From NCBI GenBank assembly GCA_947494695.1, contig CANLWB010000019.1:1-49642 (forward strand): a DNA stretch of 49,642 nucleotides. The letters run 5' to 3'. This DNA is from an uncultured Flavobacteriaceae bacterium. Lineage in GTDB: Bacteria > Bacteroidota > Bacteroidia > Flavobacteriales > Flavobacteriaceae. Below the pieces are notes generated by a model. The model was not told where the DNA came from and searched no databases. It worked only from the letters and a program-made list of their open reading frames with translations. Each line of letters begins with the position of its first letter. Position 1 is the first letter of the stretch. A program made the position numbers and the translations under genes. This document shows, one piece after another, positions 16,452-24,084 of the stretch.

Positions 16452-16621
16452 TCTTTTAAAAAAATCGTAGTAGAGTGGTTTAAATTCGTCAAAGAATTTT
16501 AAATACGATAGCTTTCAATGTTAAAAATTATTAAATAAGCAATCTACTATATAAAGTGTTTGTTTTTTGACATTTTTTTTACTTTAACCAGTTTAGGTTT
16601 TCCCAATAACAAGCAATGTAT

Positions 16622-16629
16622 TACTTTTG
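16622..16629 (+). promoter_or_regulatory. -7 promoter motif of the pdhA operon
   Basis: TACTTTTG matches TAnnTTTG perfectly, 32 bp before the pdhA ATG. The rest of the 209-bp gap after cdd shows no other feature. Confidence 0.5.
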
Positions 16630-16660
16630 TATTTGCTTAATTAAAATCTAAGATTAGTCG

Positions 16661-17659
16661 ATGCAAAAAATCACTAAAGAAACATACCTGAAGTGGTATG
16701 AAGATATGCTGTTTTGGAGAAAGTTTGAAGATAAACTGGCAGCTGTTTATATACAACAAAAAGTTAGAGGATTTCTTCATTTGTACAATGGTCAAGAGGC
16801 AGTTTTAGCGGGTGCTTTACATGCCATGGATTTGACTAAGGATAAAATGATTACGGCTTATAGAAATCATGTGCAACCCATAGGTATGGGGGTAGATCCA
16901 AAGCGTGTCATGGCCGAGTTATTTGGTAAGGCGACGGGAACATCGCAAGGACTTGGAGGTTCTATGCATATCTTTTCAAAGGAACACCGTTTTTATGGTG
17001 GTCATGGTATTGTAGGAGGTCAAATTCCTTTAGGCGCAGGTATTGCATTTGGAGATAAATACCATGGTAGCGATGCTGTAACCCTGTGTTGTTTTGGAGA
17101 TGGAGCAGCTAGACAAGGATCGTTACATGAGACTTTTAATTTAGCGATGCTTTGGAATCTTCCGGTAGTATTTGTTTGTGAAAACAACGGATATGCCATG
17201 GGGACATCTGTAGAACGTACTGCTAATCACACAGAAGTTTGGAAATTGGGTAAAGGTTACGAAATGCCTTGTGGACCTGTAGATGGTATGAATCCTGTGA
17301 AAGTTGCCGAAGCGTTTGATGAAGCGATTCAACGTGCGCGTAAAGGTGGAGGACCAACATTCTTAGAATTGAAAACGTATCGTTATAGAGGACATTCCAT
17401 GAGTGATGCGCAACATTATAGAACAAAAGAAGAAGTTGCAGAGTATAAGAAAATAGATCCTATTACTCAGGTGAAAGATATCATTATAAAGGAAAAATAC
17501 GCTTCCGATGAAGACATAAAAGTCATTGATAAGCGTGTTAAAGACCTCGTGTCTGAATGTGAAAAATTCGCAGAAGAGTCGCCGTTCCCAGAGAAGAACG
17601 TGATGTATGATGTCGTTTACGAACAAGAAGATTACCCATTTATACAACATAAAATATAA
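16661..17659 (+). CDS. pdhA: Pyruvate dehydrogenase E1 component, alpha subunit
   Basis: A 332-residue thiamine-diphosphate enzyme subunit. With the beta subunit it decarboxylates pyruvate and transfers the acetyl group to lipoyl-E2. The ThDP motif is GDGAARQGSLHE...CENNGYAMGT (about 147-185, GDG to NN). The N-terminal substrate part has KVRGFLHLYNGQEAV and YRNHVQPIGMG, and the phosphorylation-loop region YRYRGHSMSDAQHYRTKEEV follows. It is separated by 3 bp from the E2 gene, so the two are certainly co-transcribed. The beta subunit is not in this window, as is usual in Flavobacteriia. Confidence 0.95.
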   Translation: MQKITKETYLKWYEDMLFWRKFEDKLAAVYIQQKVRGFLHLYNGQEAVLAGALHAMDLTKDKMITAYRNHVQPIGMGVDPKRVMAELFGKATGTSQGLGGSMHIFSKEHRFYGGHGIVGGQIPLGAGIAFGDKYHGSDAVTLCCFGDGAARQGSLHETFNLAMLWNLPVVFVCENNGYAMGTSVERTANHTEVWKLGKGYEMPCGPVDGMNPVKVAEAFDEAIQRARKGGGPTFLELKTYRYRGHSMSDAQHYRTKEEVAEYKKIDPITQVKDIIIKEKYASDEDIKVIDKRVKDLVSECEKFAEESPFPEKNVMYDVVYEQEDYPFIQHKI

Positions 17660-17662
17660 GCT

Positions 17663-19306
17663 ATGGCTATAGTTATAAATATGCCGCGTTTAAGCGACAC
17701 CATGGAAGAAGGAACGGTCGCAGCTTGGTTAAAAAAAGTAGGAGATAAGGTAGAAGAAGGCGATATATTAGCTGAAATTGAAACCGATAAGGCGACTATG
17801 GAGTTCGAATCTTTTAACGAAGGAACTTTGTTGCATATTGGTGTTCAGGAAGGAGAAACTACGAAGGTAGATGAGTTATTAGCTATTATCGGAGAAGAAG
17901 GTGAAGATATCTCTGCTTTATTAAACGGAGATAGTGCTAGTACATCTGCCAATACAGAAGAAACTTCTGTTGAAAGTTCAAATGAAGAATCTGCAGGAGA
18001 TGAAGGCGATAATGGGTCAGTGAGCGAAGTCGAACTGCCAGAAGGCGTTATAGTCGTTACCATGCCTCGTTTAAGCGATACCATGGAAGAAGGTACCGTT
18101 GCAACATGGCTTAAGAACGTAGGAGATACCGTTGAAGAGGGTGATATATTAGCTGAAATTGAAACCGATAAAGCGACTATGGAATTTGAGTCGTTTCAAT
18201 CGGGGACATTACTACACGTAGGTTTACAAGAAGGTGAATCTGCAAAGGTAGACGCTTTATTAGCAATTATTGGTCCCGCCGGAACTGATGTGTCGGGGGT
18301 GGCAAGTAACTTTAAAGTAACATCTACCGCTGCAAAAACAGAAGAAACACCTAAACAGGAGGCTCCAAAAGCGGCGGCTCCGAAAAAGGAAGCTGCAGTT
18401 AATACGAGTACAGCAGAGAAATCTCATCGTGCAACTCCGGTAACATCAAATGGAGGAAGACTATTTGTATCGCCATTAGCTAAAAAGATTGCTGAAGAGA
18501 AAGGCATTAATTTAGCACAGGTACAAGGTTCTGGAGAAAACGGGCGTATTATTAAGTTCGATATTGAGAACTTTGTTCCAGCATCTTCTGGGGCATCTGT
18601 TGGTAAATTTGTCCCAACAGGTCAGGAAGATTTCGATGAGGTAGCAAACTCACAAATGCGTAAGGCTATTGCAAAGTCTTTAACAAAATCTAAGTTTTCG
18701 GCACCACATTATTATTTGGCTGTCGAGTTTGATATGGATAATGCTATCGGGTTCCGTAAGCAATTTAATTCAATTCCAGATACAAAAATATCGTTCAATG
18801 ATATCGTTGTGAAAGCTTGTGCTTTGGCTTTAAAACAGCACCCACAGGTAAATTCACAATGGTTTGACGATAAAATGCGTTTAAACAATCATGTGCATGT
18901 TGGTGTGGCAGTAGCAGTGCCAGACGGATTGGTAGTGCCTGTGGTTAAGTTTGCAAACGAGCAATCTTTACCACAAATTGGTGCAGCAGTTAAAGAACTT
19001 GCCGGAAAAGCAAAGAATAAGAAGTTAACACTGGAGGAAATGGAGGGGAGTACCTTTACAGTTTCTAATCTGGGGATGTTTGGTATAGACTATTTTACGT
19101 CTATTATAAACCAACCAAACTCTGCCATTTTATCTGTTGGAGCCATTGTGCAAAAACCAGTTGTTAAAGAGGGCGAAATTGTTGTTGGAAACACCATGAA
19201 ATTAACTCTGGCATGTGATCATAGAACCGTTGATGGTGCTACTGGAGCACAATTTTTACAAACTTTAAAAGGGTTTATTGAAAATCCGGTTACCATGCTG
19301 GTATAA
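17663..19306 (+). CDS. pdhC: Pyruvate dehydrogenase E2, dihydrolipoamide acetyltransferase
   Basis: A 547-residue core protein of the pyruvate dehydrogenase complex. It has two lipoyl domains with near-identical sequence; the lipoylated lysines are Lys43 and Lys170, each in EIETDKATMEFES. Acidic and Ala/Pro-rich linkers follow. A peripheral subunit-binding domain occupies about 267-305 (FVSPLAKKIAEEKGINLAQV). The catalytic domain ends with DHRTVDGATGAQFL, carrying the catalytic His and Asp. The duplication of the lipoyl domain is a normal variant. The last gene of the operon is followed by a terminator. Confidence 0.96.
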   Translation: MAIVINMPRLSDTMEEGTVAAWLKKVGDKVEEGDILAEIETDKATMEFESFNEGTLLHIGVQEGETTKVDELLAIIGEEGEDISALLNGDSASTSANTEETSVESSNEESAGDEGDNGSVSEVELPEGVIVVTMPRLSDTMEEGTVATWLKNVGDTVEEGDILAEIETDKATMEFESFQSGTLLHVGLQEGESAKVDALLAIIGPAGTDVSGVASNFKVTSTAAKTEETPKQEAPKAAAPKKEAAVNTSTAEKSHRATPVTSNGGRLFVSPLAKKIAEEKGINLAQVQGSGENGRIIKFDIENFVPASSGASVGKFVPTGQEDFDEVANSQMRKAIAKSLTKSKFSAPHYYLAVEFDMDNAIGFRKQFNSIPDTKISFNDIVVKACALALKQHPQVNSQWFDDKMRLNNHVHVGVAVAVPDGLVVPVVKFANEQSLPQIGAAVKELAGKAKNKKLTLEEMEGSTFTVSNLGMFGIDYFTSIINQPNSAILSVGAIVQKPVVKEGEIVVGNTMKLTLACDHRTVDGATGAQFLQTLKGFIENPVTMLV

Positions 19307-19322
19307 TCAATATGATAATACC

Positions 19323-19393
19323 ATTCTGAATCGTAGTTCAGAATCTCAAAATACTTTAAAAAACCTGTTTCATTGTTTTGAAATGGGTTTTTT
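19323..19393 (+). terminator. Terminator region after the E2 gene
   Basis: Two hairpins: ATTCTGAA/TTCAGAAT (19323-19344), and AAAAAACC (19358-19365) with GGTTTTTT (19386-19393) enclosing a second partly paired segment and ending in T residues. The second is the main terminator. Confidence 0.75.
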
Positions 19394-19400
19394 GTTTTTT

Positions 19401-19564
19401 GATAAAAAAACGCCGAATCATCAGTAGGTTAAATAGCACATCGCGTTTAAATTTGGCTACAAAAACCAAATATTTTAGTACAATTAATTTGCTTAACCCC
19501 CATGTTAAGAGGTTTTTTGTGGTATTATTATAAACTTTGTTAAAAGTAATCTACTGTAGTTTTA
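19401..19564. repeat. Upstream block duplicated at 23852-24014
   Basis: The segment beginning GATAAAAAAACGCCGAAT and running up to the FNR-type box is recognisably repeated (imperfectly) before the paralogous gene at 24085. The shared words include GGTTAAATAG and a TTTAGCTACA-like word, and both copies end in TTTATTGA of the box. It marks a block duplication that included the promoter region. Confidence 0.6.
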
Positions 19565-19608
19565 TTGATTTACATCAATGGAAAATGGTATGGAGGTTAA
19601 TAATTTTG
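19565..19608 (+). promoter_or_regulatory. FNR/Crp-type box and promoter of DUF285 gene 1
   Basis: TTGATTTACATCAA (19565-19578) fits TTGAT-N4-ATCAA. TAATTTTG (19601-19608) is a perfect -7 motif, starting 29.5 bp from the box centre, which is a class II activator position. Confidence 0.7.
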
Positions 19609-19635
19609 CAATTATTAACCTCAAATTTTACTACA

Positions 19636-20949
19636 ATGAAAAAAAACCTACAACTTTTGCTGCTTTTGTTAAGTAGTCTTAGCACATTACATGCTCAATT
19701 TATTACAACCTGGAAAACCACACAAGCCGATGAATCGATTACGATACCTGCAGCAGGTATTCAAGGTTATGATTACACCGTAAATTGGGGAGATGGAAGC
19801 ATAACCAATAATCATACTGGGAATGCAAGTCATACCTATAGTATGGCAAATACCTATACGGTTACAATTACCGGAGATTTTCCCAGAATCTATTTTGGGA
19901 ACCCATTTCTTAGGGACGGGTCTAATCTAAAAATACAAACTATAGAACAGTGGGGGAACAATGTATGGGAGTCCATGTCTGGTGCTTTTAAAAGATGTGA
20001 AAATTTAGAAGGTCGGGCTACCGATGTCCCAAACTTATCTAATGTTAAAAGTATGAGTGAGATGTTTTTCGAAGCTAAAAATTTCAATCAGAATATCAAT
20101 GACTGGAATGTTGAAAACGTAGAATCTTTTAACATGATGTTTAGACAAGCCACAAGCTTTAATCAGAATCTCAATGGTTGGAATGTTGGCAATGCTTTAT
20201 ATATGGAAGAAATGTTTGCAGGAGCCATAAGTTTTAATCAGGATCTTAATGATTGGGATGTTTCGAAAGTTACTACGATGTTCGGAATGTTTTCTGGTGC
20301 AACCGATTTTGATGGTGATATTACTGGATGGATTGTTTCAGAAGTTACCAATATGAATGACATGTTTGGTGCTGCTACAAGTTTTAATCGAGATATCGGT
20401 GACTGGGATGTTTCGAATGTTACTGAAATGGGGGGTATGTTTTACCAAGCTACAAGTTTTAATCAAGATCTTAGTCTCTGGAATATTTCAAATGTCACCA
20501 GTATAAGTAATATGTTTTTAGACGCTCAACTTTCAGTAGAAAATTACGATGCTTTGTTAGAAGAGTGGAGTAACCTTACGCTTAGTAATGGACTAAATTT
20601 CCATGGAGGTACTAGTTTTTATTGTAATGCCACTGCCGCCAGACAAAAACTAATAGATGATTTTGGATGGACGATTAATGACGGTGGAAGGAATTGTACG
20701 CTAAGTACTCCGGATGTCTCAAAAGCCGACTTTAAGATGTTTCCAAATCCTGCAAAAAATCATATTCAAATACGTTTAGATGGTGCAATCCAGAAAATAG
20801 CCATTTACAATTTATTAGGCGCAGAAGTATGGTCAGAAACTAACATTGAAGATAAAAGACTGGATATATCCGGTTTATCAAGTGGAACCTATTTATTAAA
20901 GATGCAAAGCGATGCTGGAACCATAGTTCGTAAACTAGTTAAGCAATAG
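19636..20949 (+). CDS. Secreted DUF285-repeat protein 1, T9SS type A cargo
   Basis: A 437-residue surface or secreted protein, subtype A of the local family. The ATG at 19636 is chosen because it starts the signal peptide (MKKNLQLLLLLLSSLSTLHAQ); an upstream in-frame ATG would read through the promoter. Next is a PKD-like domain (FITTWKTTQADESITIP, then YDYTVNWGDGSITNN with GDFPRIYFGN, about 22-110). About seven DUF285/BspA-like repeats of about 25 residues follow, of the type FNQNLNDWDVSKVTTM--MF. After a Cys-containing linker (YCNATAARQKLIDDFGW) comes a type A sorting domain (FKMFPNPAKNH to the end). The signals predict export by the T9SS handled by PorU/PorV. The ligand is unknown; adhesion is a guess from the repeat class. 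Confidence 0.9.
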   Translation: MKKNLQLLLLLLSSLSTLHAQFITTWKTTQADESITIPAAGIQGYDYTVNWGDGSITNNHTGNASHTYSMANTYTVTITGDFPRIYFGNPFLRDGSNLKIQTIEQWGNNVWESMSGAFKRCENLEGRATDVPNLSNVKSMSEMFFEAKNFNQNINDWNVENVESFNMMFRQATSFNQNLNGWNVGNALYMEEMFAGAISFNQDLNDWDVSKVTTMFGMFSGATDFDGDITGWIVSEVTNMNDMFGAATSFNRDIGDWDVSNVTEMGGMFYQATSFNQDLSLWNISNVTSISNMFLDAQLSVENYDALLEEWSNLTLSNGLNFHGGTSFYCNATAARQKLIDDFGWTINDGGRNCTLSTPDVSKADFKMFPNPAKNHIQIRLDGAIQKIAIYNLLGAEVWSETNIEDKRLDISGLSSGTYLLKMQSDAGTIVRKLVKQ

Positions 20950-20975
20950 TTTCAAACGGCTTTCAAACAATAAAG

Positions 20976-21132
20976 AAGAGGGTACCTAAAAGGTGTCATT
21001 TAGAACGGCCACCTGCCGGACGGGCAGGAAGTGAAGAATCTATCAGAAATTAAACGCATGCGTATTAAGGTTTTTGAGATTTTTTTGGGCTGAAATCAAA
21101 ATGACAATTCTAAAACGTTTAGGCACCCTCTT
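20976..21132. repeat. Large inverted-repeat element (MITE-like) after DUF285 gene 1
   Basis: AAGAGGGTACCTAAA (20976-20990) pairs, apart from one base, with TTTAGGCACCCTCTT (21118-21132), enclosing about 127 nt. Inside is a GC-rich palindrome CCTGCCGGACGGGCAGG near 21015-21031, unlike the AT-rich surroundings, and a GAAGAATCT word typical of dispersed intergenic repeats in flavobacteria. The outer stem ends in T residues, so it may also terminate gene 1. Confidence 0.6.
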
Positions 21133-21159
21133 TTTATGGCTAAAATGAATAAATATTTC

Positions 21160-21204
21160 TTGATCTAGATCAATGGGTTTATCCCTGTCATTACATTATT
21201 TTGG
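21160..21204 (+). promoter_or_regulatory. FNR-type box and promoter of DUF285 gene 2
   Basis: TTGATCTAGATCAA (21160-21173) is a perfect 14-bp palindrome. TATTTTGG (21197-21204), a near -7 motif, starts 30.5 bp from its centre. Confidence 0.7.
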
Positions 21205-21231
21205 GGTGTATTAACTCTAAAATCTATCAAA

Positions 21232-22539
21232 ATGACACAAAAGATATTACGCTTGGTATGTCTTTTAGGCTGCGTTACAGTACTACAAGCACAACCCGAT
21301 TTTATTACAACCTGGGAAACTATAACAGACAATGAGTCGATTACCATACCTACTATAGGGAGTGGTTATAATTATACCGTTGTATGGGGAGATGGTGAAA
21401 CAACCCCAGTAAATATAGGAAATGCGACGCATACCTATAGGAGCGCCGGGACTTACGAAGTTAAGATTACCGGAGACTTTCCTAGAATCTATTTTAATAA
21501 TAAGGGTGATAAATTAAAAATAAAAAGTATAAAGCATTGGGGAGAGCAGGTATGGACATCTATGGCGAATGCCTTTTACGGCTGTGAGAATCTAGTAGGG
21601 AATGCAGACGATACTCCCGACCTATCGAATGTTACAGATACGAGTGGCATGTTTTATAGAGCGACACATTTTAACCAAAATATAAATGACTGGAATGTTT
21701 CGAATGTAACGAACATGAGCTTAATGTTTTCGAGTGCCTACAGGTTTAATCAGCCTTTGGGAAACTGGAATGTTTTAAATGTGACAGATATGAGCTATAT
21801 GTTTTTTACAGCAATACGTTTTAATCAAGATATTAGTAACTGGGATGTTTCAAACGTTACCACAATGAGAGGAATGTTTACTAGCGCCTTGGCTTTTAAT
21901 CAGGACATAGGAAACTGGAAAGAGAACGTTCAAAACGTTAAAAATATGGCTGGAATGTTTTACGGAGCTTCAAATTTTAATGTGGACCTGGGCCTTTGGA
22001 ATGTTGAAAATGTTACAAATATGGATGCCATGTTTAATGGCGCTTTAAAATTCAACCAGGATTTAAGCAATTGGGATGTTTCAAATGTTCAAAACATGAC
22101 CAATATATTTAATGGCGTAACACTTTCTAATGAAAATTATGAAGCATTATTAGAGGATTGGAGTAAACGTTCTTTACAAGATGGTATAGCGTTTAATGGA
22201 GGTGATAGTAAGTATTGTGAAGAAAGTGGAAGGCAAAAACTTATTGATGATTTCAACTGGACTATCACAGATGGCGGGCAAGACTGTAGTTTGAGTACCC
22301 CAGATGTATTAACAAAAACCTTTAAGGTATACCCCATTCCAACTAGTGGAGGTATTACCGTAGATGTAGATGCTAACATCGAAGAACTAACACTTTATAA
22401 TTTACAGGGTGTTGAAGTACAATCTAAAGCACAAGAGTATGGTAAGACTATCGATTTATCTGGGCTTTCAAGTGGTACTTATGTCTTAAAAGTTCAAACC
22501 GATGAAGGTGCTGTGATTAGAAGAATCATTAAAGAATAA
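21232..22539 (+). CDS. Secreted DUF285-repeat protein 2, T9SS type A cargo
   Basis: A 435-residue paralogue, subtype B. Signal peptide MTQKILRLVCLLGCVTVLQAQ. The PKD-like domain follows (DFITTWETITDNESITIP, YNYTVVWGDGETTP, GDFPRIYFNN). About seven DUF285 repeats occupy about 125-300 (MFYRATHFNQNINDWNVSNV and similar). Then come the CxxSG linker (YCEESGRQKLIDDFNW) and the type A sorting domain (FKVYPIPTSGGITVDVDANI to IRRIIKE). A 13-nt leader AAAATCTATCAAA directly before the ATG is shared with genes 3 and 5 and with the truncated remnant. Gene 3 follows 52 bp downstream without a terminator and is probably co-transcribed. Confidence 0.9.
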   Translation: MTQKILRLVCLLGCVTVLQAQPDFITTWETITDNESITIPTIGSGYNYTVVWGDGETTPVNIGNATHTYRSAGTYEVKITGDFPRIYFNNKGDKLKIKSIKHWGEQVWTSMANAFYGCENLVGNADDTPDLSNVTDTSGMFYRATHFNQNINDWNVSNVTNMSLMFSSAYRFNQPLGNWNVLNVTDMSYMFFTAIRFNQDISNWDVSNVTTMRGMFTSALAFNQDIGNWKENVQNVKNMAGMFYGASNFNVDLGLWNVENVTNMDAMFNGALKFNQDLSNWDVSNVQNMTNIFNGVTLSNENYEALLEDWSKRSLQDGIAFNGGDSKYCEESGRQKLIDDFNWTITDGGQDCSLSTPDVLTKTFKVYPIPTSGGITVDVDANIEELTLYNLQGVEVQSKAQEYGKTIDLSGLSSGTYVLKVQTDEGAVIRRIIKE

Positions 22540-22555
22540 CCCTTATATTCCTCAT

Positions 22556-22591
22556 TATTTTTGCATTTATCAACCCCGAAAATCTATCGAA
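22556..22591 (+). promoter_or_regulatory. Internal promoter and shared leader of DUF285 gene 3
   Basis: TATTTTTG (22556-22563) is a perfect -7 motif and AAAATCTATCGAA (22579-22591) is the shared leader, but no FNR-type box lies at the expected position (about 22519-22533, inside gene 2). Gene 3 therefore seems to rely on read-through or basal transcription. Confidence 0.5.
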
Positions 22592-23674
22592 ATGAGACAA
22601 AAAATACCACTTTTGATGCTTTTTTTTTGCTGGTTTACAGCATTACAGGCACAATCAGGTTTTATCACAACTTGGATAACTACAACAGACAATGAGTCGA
22701 TTACCATTCCAATCCATAAGCCAACACCAGGATACAATTATACTGTAGATTGGGGAGATGAGAATAAAAGCTCTGGACATACCGGAGATGCTACACACAC
22801 TTATGTCAAGCCAGGCACTTACGACGTTAAAATTACTGGAGATTTTCCTCGAATCTACTTTAATAATAATGGAGATAGATTAAAAATAAGGAGTATCAAG
22901 CATTGGGGATTTCAGGTGTGGACATCTATGGGGTATGCCTTTTCTGGCTGTGAGAATTTAGAGGGTAATGCTGATGATATTCCAAACCTGTCAAATGTTA
23001 CGGATACGCGTGCCATGTTTAACGCGGCTGCACGTTTTAATCAGGATATAAATGACTGGGATGTTTCAGGCGTTAGGGATATGAGATACATGTTTTCAGT
23101 AGCCTCAAGGTTTAATCAGCCTCTGGGAAATTGGAATGTTTTAAATGTCGATAATATGGATAGTATGTTTCTTGGAGCCACAAATTTTAATCAGGATCTG
23201 GGGTCTTGGAATGTTTCAAATGTTAAAAACATGACCAATATATTTAAAGACGCAACACTTTCCAATGAGAATTATGAAGCATTATTAGAGCATTGGAGTA
23301 AACGTTCTTTACAAGACGGCATACAATTTAATGGAGGTCATAGTAAGTATTGTGAAGAAAGTGGAAGGCAAAAACTTATTAGTGATTTCAAATGGAGCAT
23401 TACAGATGGTGGGCAAGATTGTGATTTAAGTTCCCCAGATGTATTAACAGAAACCTTTAAGGTATACCCCATACCAACCAGTGGAAGTATTACCATAAAT
23501 GTAGATGCTAATGTCGAGCAGCTAACACTTTATAATTTACAGGGTGTTGAGGTACAATCTAAGGCACAAGAGTATAGTAAGACTATCAATTTATCTGGGC
23601 TTTCAAGTGGAACTTATGTCTTAAAAGTTCAAACCAATAAAGGTGTTATCATTCGAAGAATCGTTAAAGAATAA
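22592..23674 (+). CDS. Secreted DUF285-repeat protein 3, T9SS type A cargo
   Basis: A 360-residue paralogue, subtype B, the shortest of the array with about four DUF285 repeats. Signal peptide MRQKIPLLMLFFCWFTALQAQ. PKD-like part FITTWITTTDNESITIP and YNYTVDWGDENKSS. The linker (NYEALLEHWSKRSLQDGIQF, then YCEESGRQKLISDFKW) and sorting domain are nearly identical to those of gene 2 at DNA level, which points to recent duplication or gene conversion. Loss of repeats relative to gene 2 fits recombination between repeat units. Confidence 0.9.
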   Translation: MRQKIPLLMLFFCWFTALQAQSGFITTWITTTDNESITIPIHKPTPGYNYTVDWGDENKSSGHTGDATHTYVKPGTYDVKITGDFPRIYFNNNGDRLKIRSIKHWGFQVWTSMGYAFSGCENLEGNADDIPNLSNVTDTRAMFNAAARFNQDINDWDVSGVRDMRYMFSVASRFNQPLGNWNVLNVDNMDSMFLGATNFNQDLGSWNVSNVKNMTNIFKDATLSNENYEALLEHWSKRSLQDGIQFNGGHSKYCEESGRQKLISDFKWSITDGGQDCDLSSPDVLTETFKVYPIPTSGSITINVDANVEQLTLYNLQGVEVQSKAQEYSKTINLSGLSSGTYVLKVQTNKGVIIRRIVKE

Positions 23675-23679
23675 CTTCA

Positions 23680-23715
23680 ACCCACTTAATTATTGAAATT
23701 GAGAGGGTTTTTTGT
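23680..23715 (+). terminator. Terminator after DUF285 gene 3
   Basis: An imperfect hairpin around AACCCACTTAATT and AAATTGAGAGGGTT, followed by six T. It resembles the terminator after gene 4. Confidence 0.65.
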
Positions 23716-23753
23716 GATTGTAAATGTTTATACGGAGGAAAATATACTATTTC

Positions 23754-23798
23754 TTGACGTGCGTCAAAAAATAGCGCTATACCATTGCGTAAATTTTG
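23754..23798 (+). promoter_or_regulatory. Orphan FNR-type box and promoter of a lost DUF285 gene
   Basis: TTGACGTGCGTCAA (23754-23767) is a perfect 14-bp palindrome, a TTGAC/GTCAA variant of the FNR-type box. AAATTTTG (23791-23798) sits at the expected -7 position, 30.5 bp from the centre. Confidence 0.6.
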
Positions 23799-23824
23799 GA
23801 TTTATTAACCCAAAATCTATCGAA

Positions 23825-23893
23825 ATGGTACGAAAGATAACATCTTTGGATAAAAAACGCCGAATTAATTGTAGGTTAAATAGTATTGAATAG
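23825..23893 (+). pseudogene. Truncated 5' remnant of a sixth DUF285 paralogue
   Basis: The shared subtype B leader AAAATCTATCGAA (23812-23824) is followed by an ATG and about eight codons of a subtype B-like start (MVRKITSL). The reading then runs into GATAAAAAACGCCGAAT, which is the start of the upstream block also found at 19401. The frame stops at 23893. The promoter and start of a B-type gene have thus been joined to the upstream region of the A-type gene at 24085, most simply by deletion. Confidence 0.7.
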
Positions 23894-24014
23894 TAAAATT
23901 TAGCTACACGGTATATGGTTTTTTGATACAACAACCACTCTTAATTCGCTTATTTATAGATATTTATACGGTGTTGCTATAAGCTTTACCAAAAGGCAAT
24001 CTATGTTAGCTTTA

Positions 24015-24058
24015 TTGACCTAGATCAATGTAAAATAATATGGTGTTTAGCAATTTTA
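24015..24058 (+). promoter_or_regulatory. FNR-type box and promoter of DUF285 gene 4
   Basis: TTGACCTAGATCAA (24015-24028) deviates at one base from a perfect palindrome. CAATTTTA (24051-24058) is the degenerate -7 motif at the expected distance. The subtype A leader CTCAAATTTTATTACA before the ATG matches gene 1. Confidence 0.6.
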
Positions 24059-24084
24059 CATTATAAATCTCAAATTTTATTACA

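Noticed and set aside
23693-23824. Longer upstream part of the open frame ending at 23893
   Set aside because: It starts inside the gene 3 terminator and runs through the orphan FNR-type promoter; only the last 23 codons derive from a real gene start.
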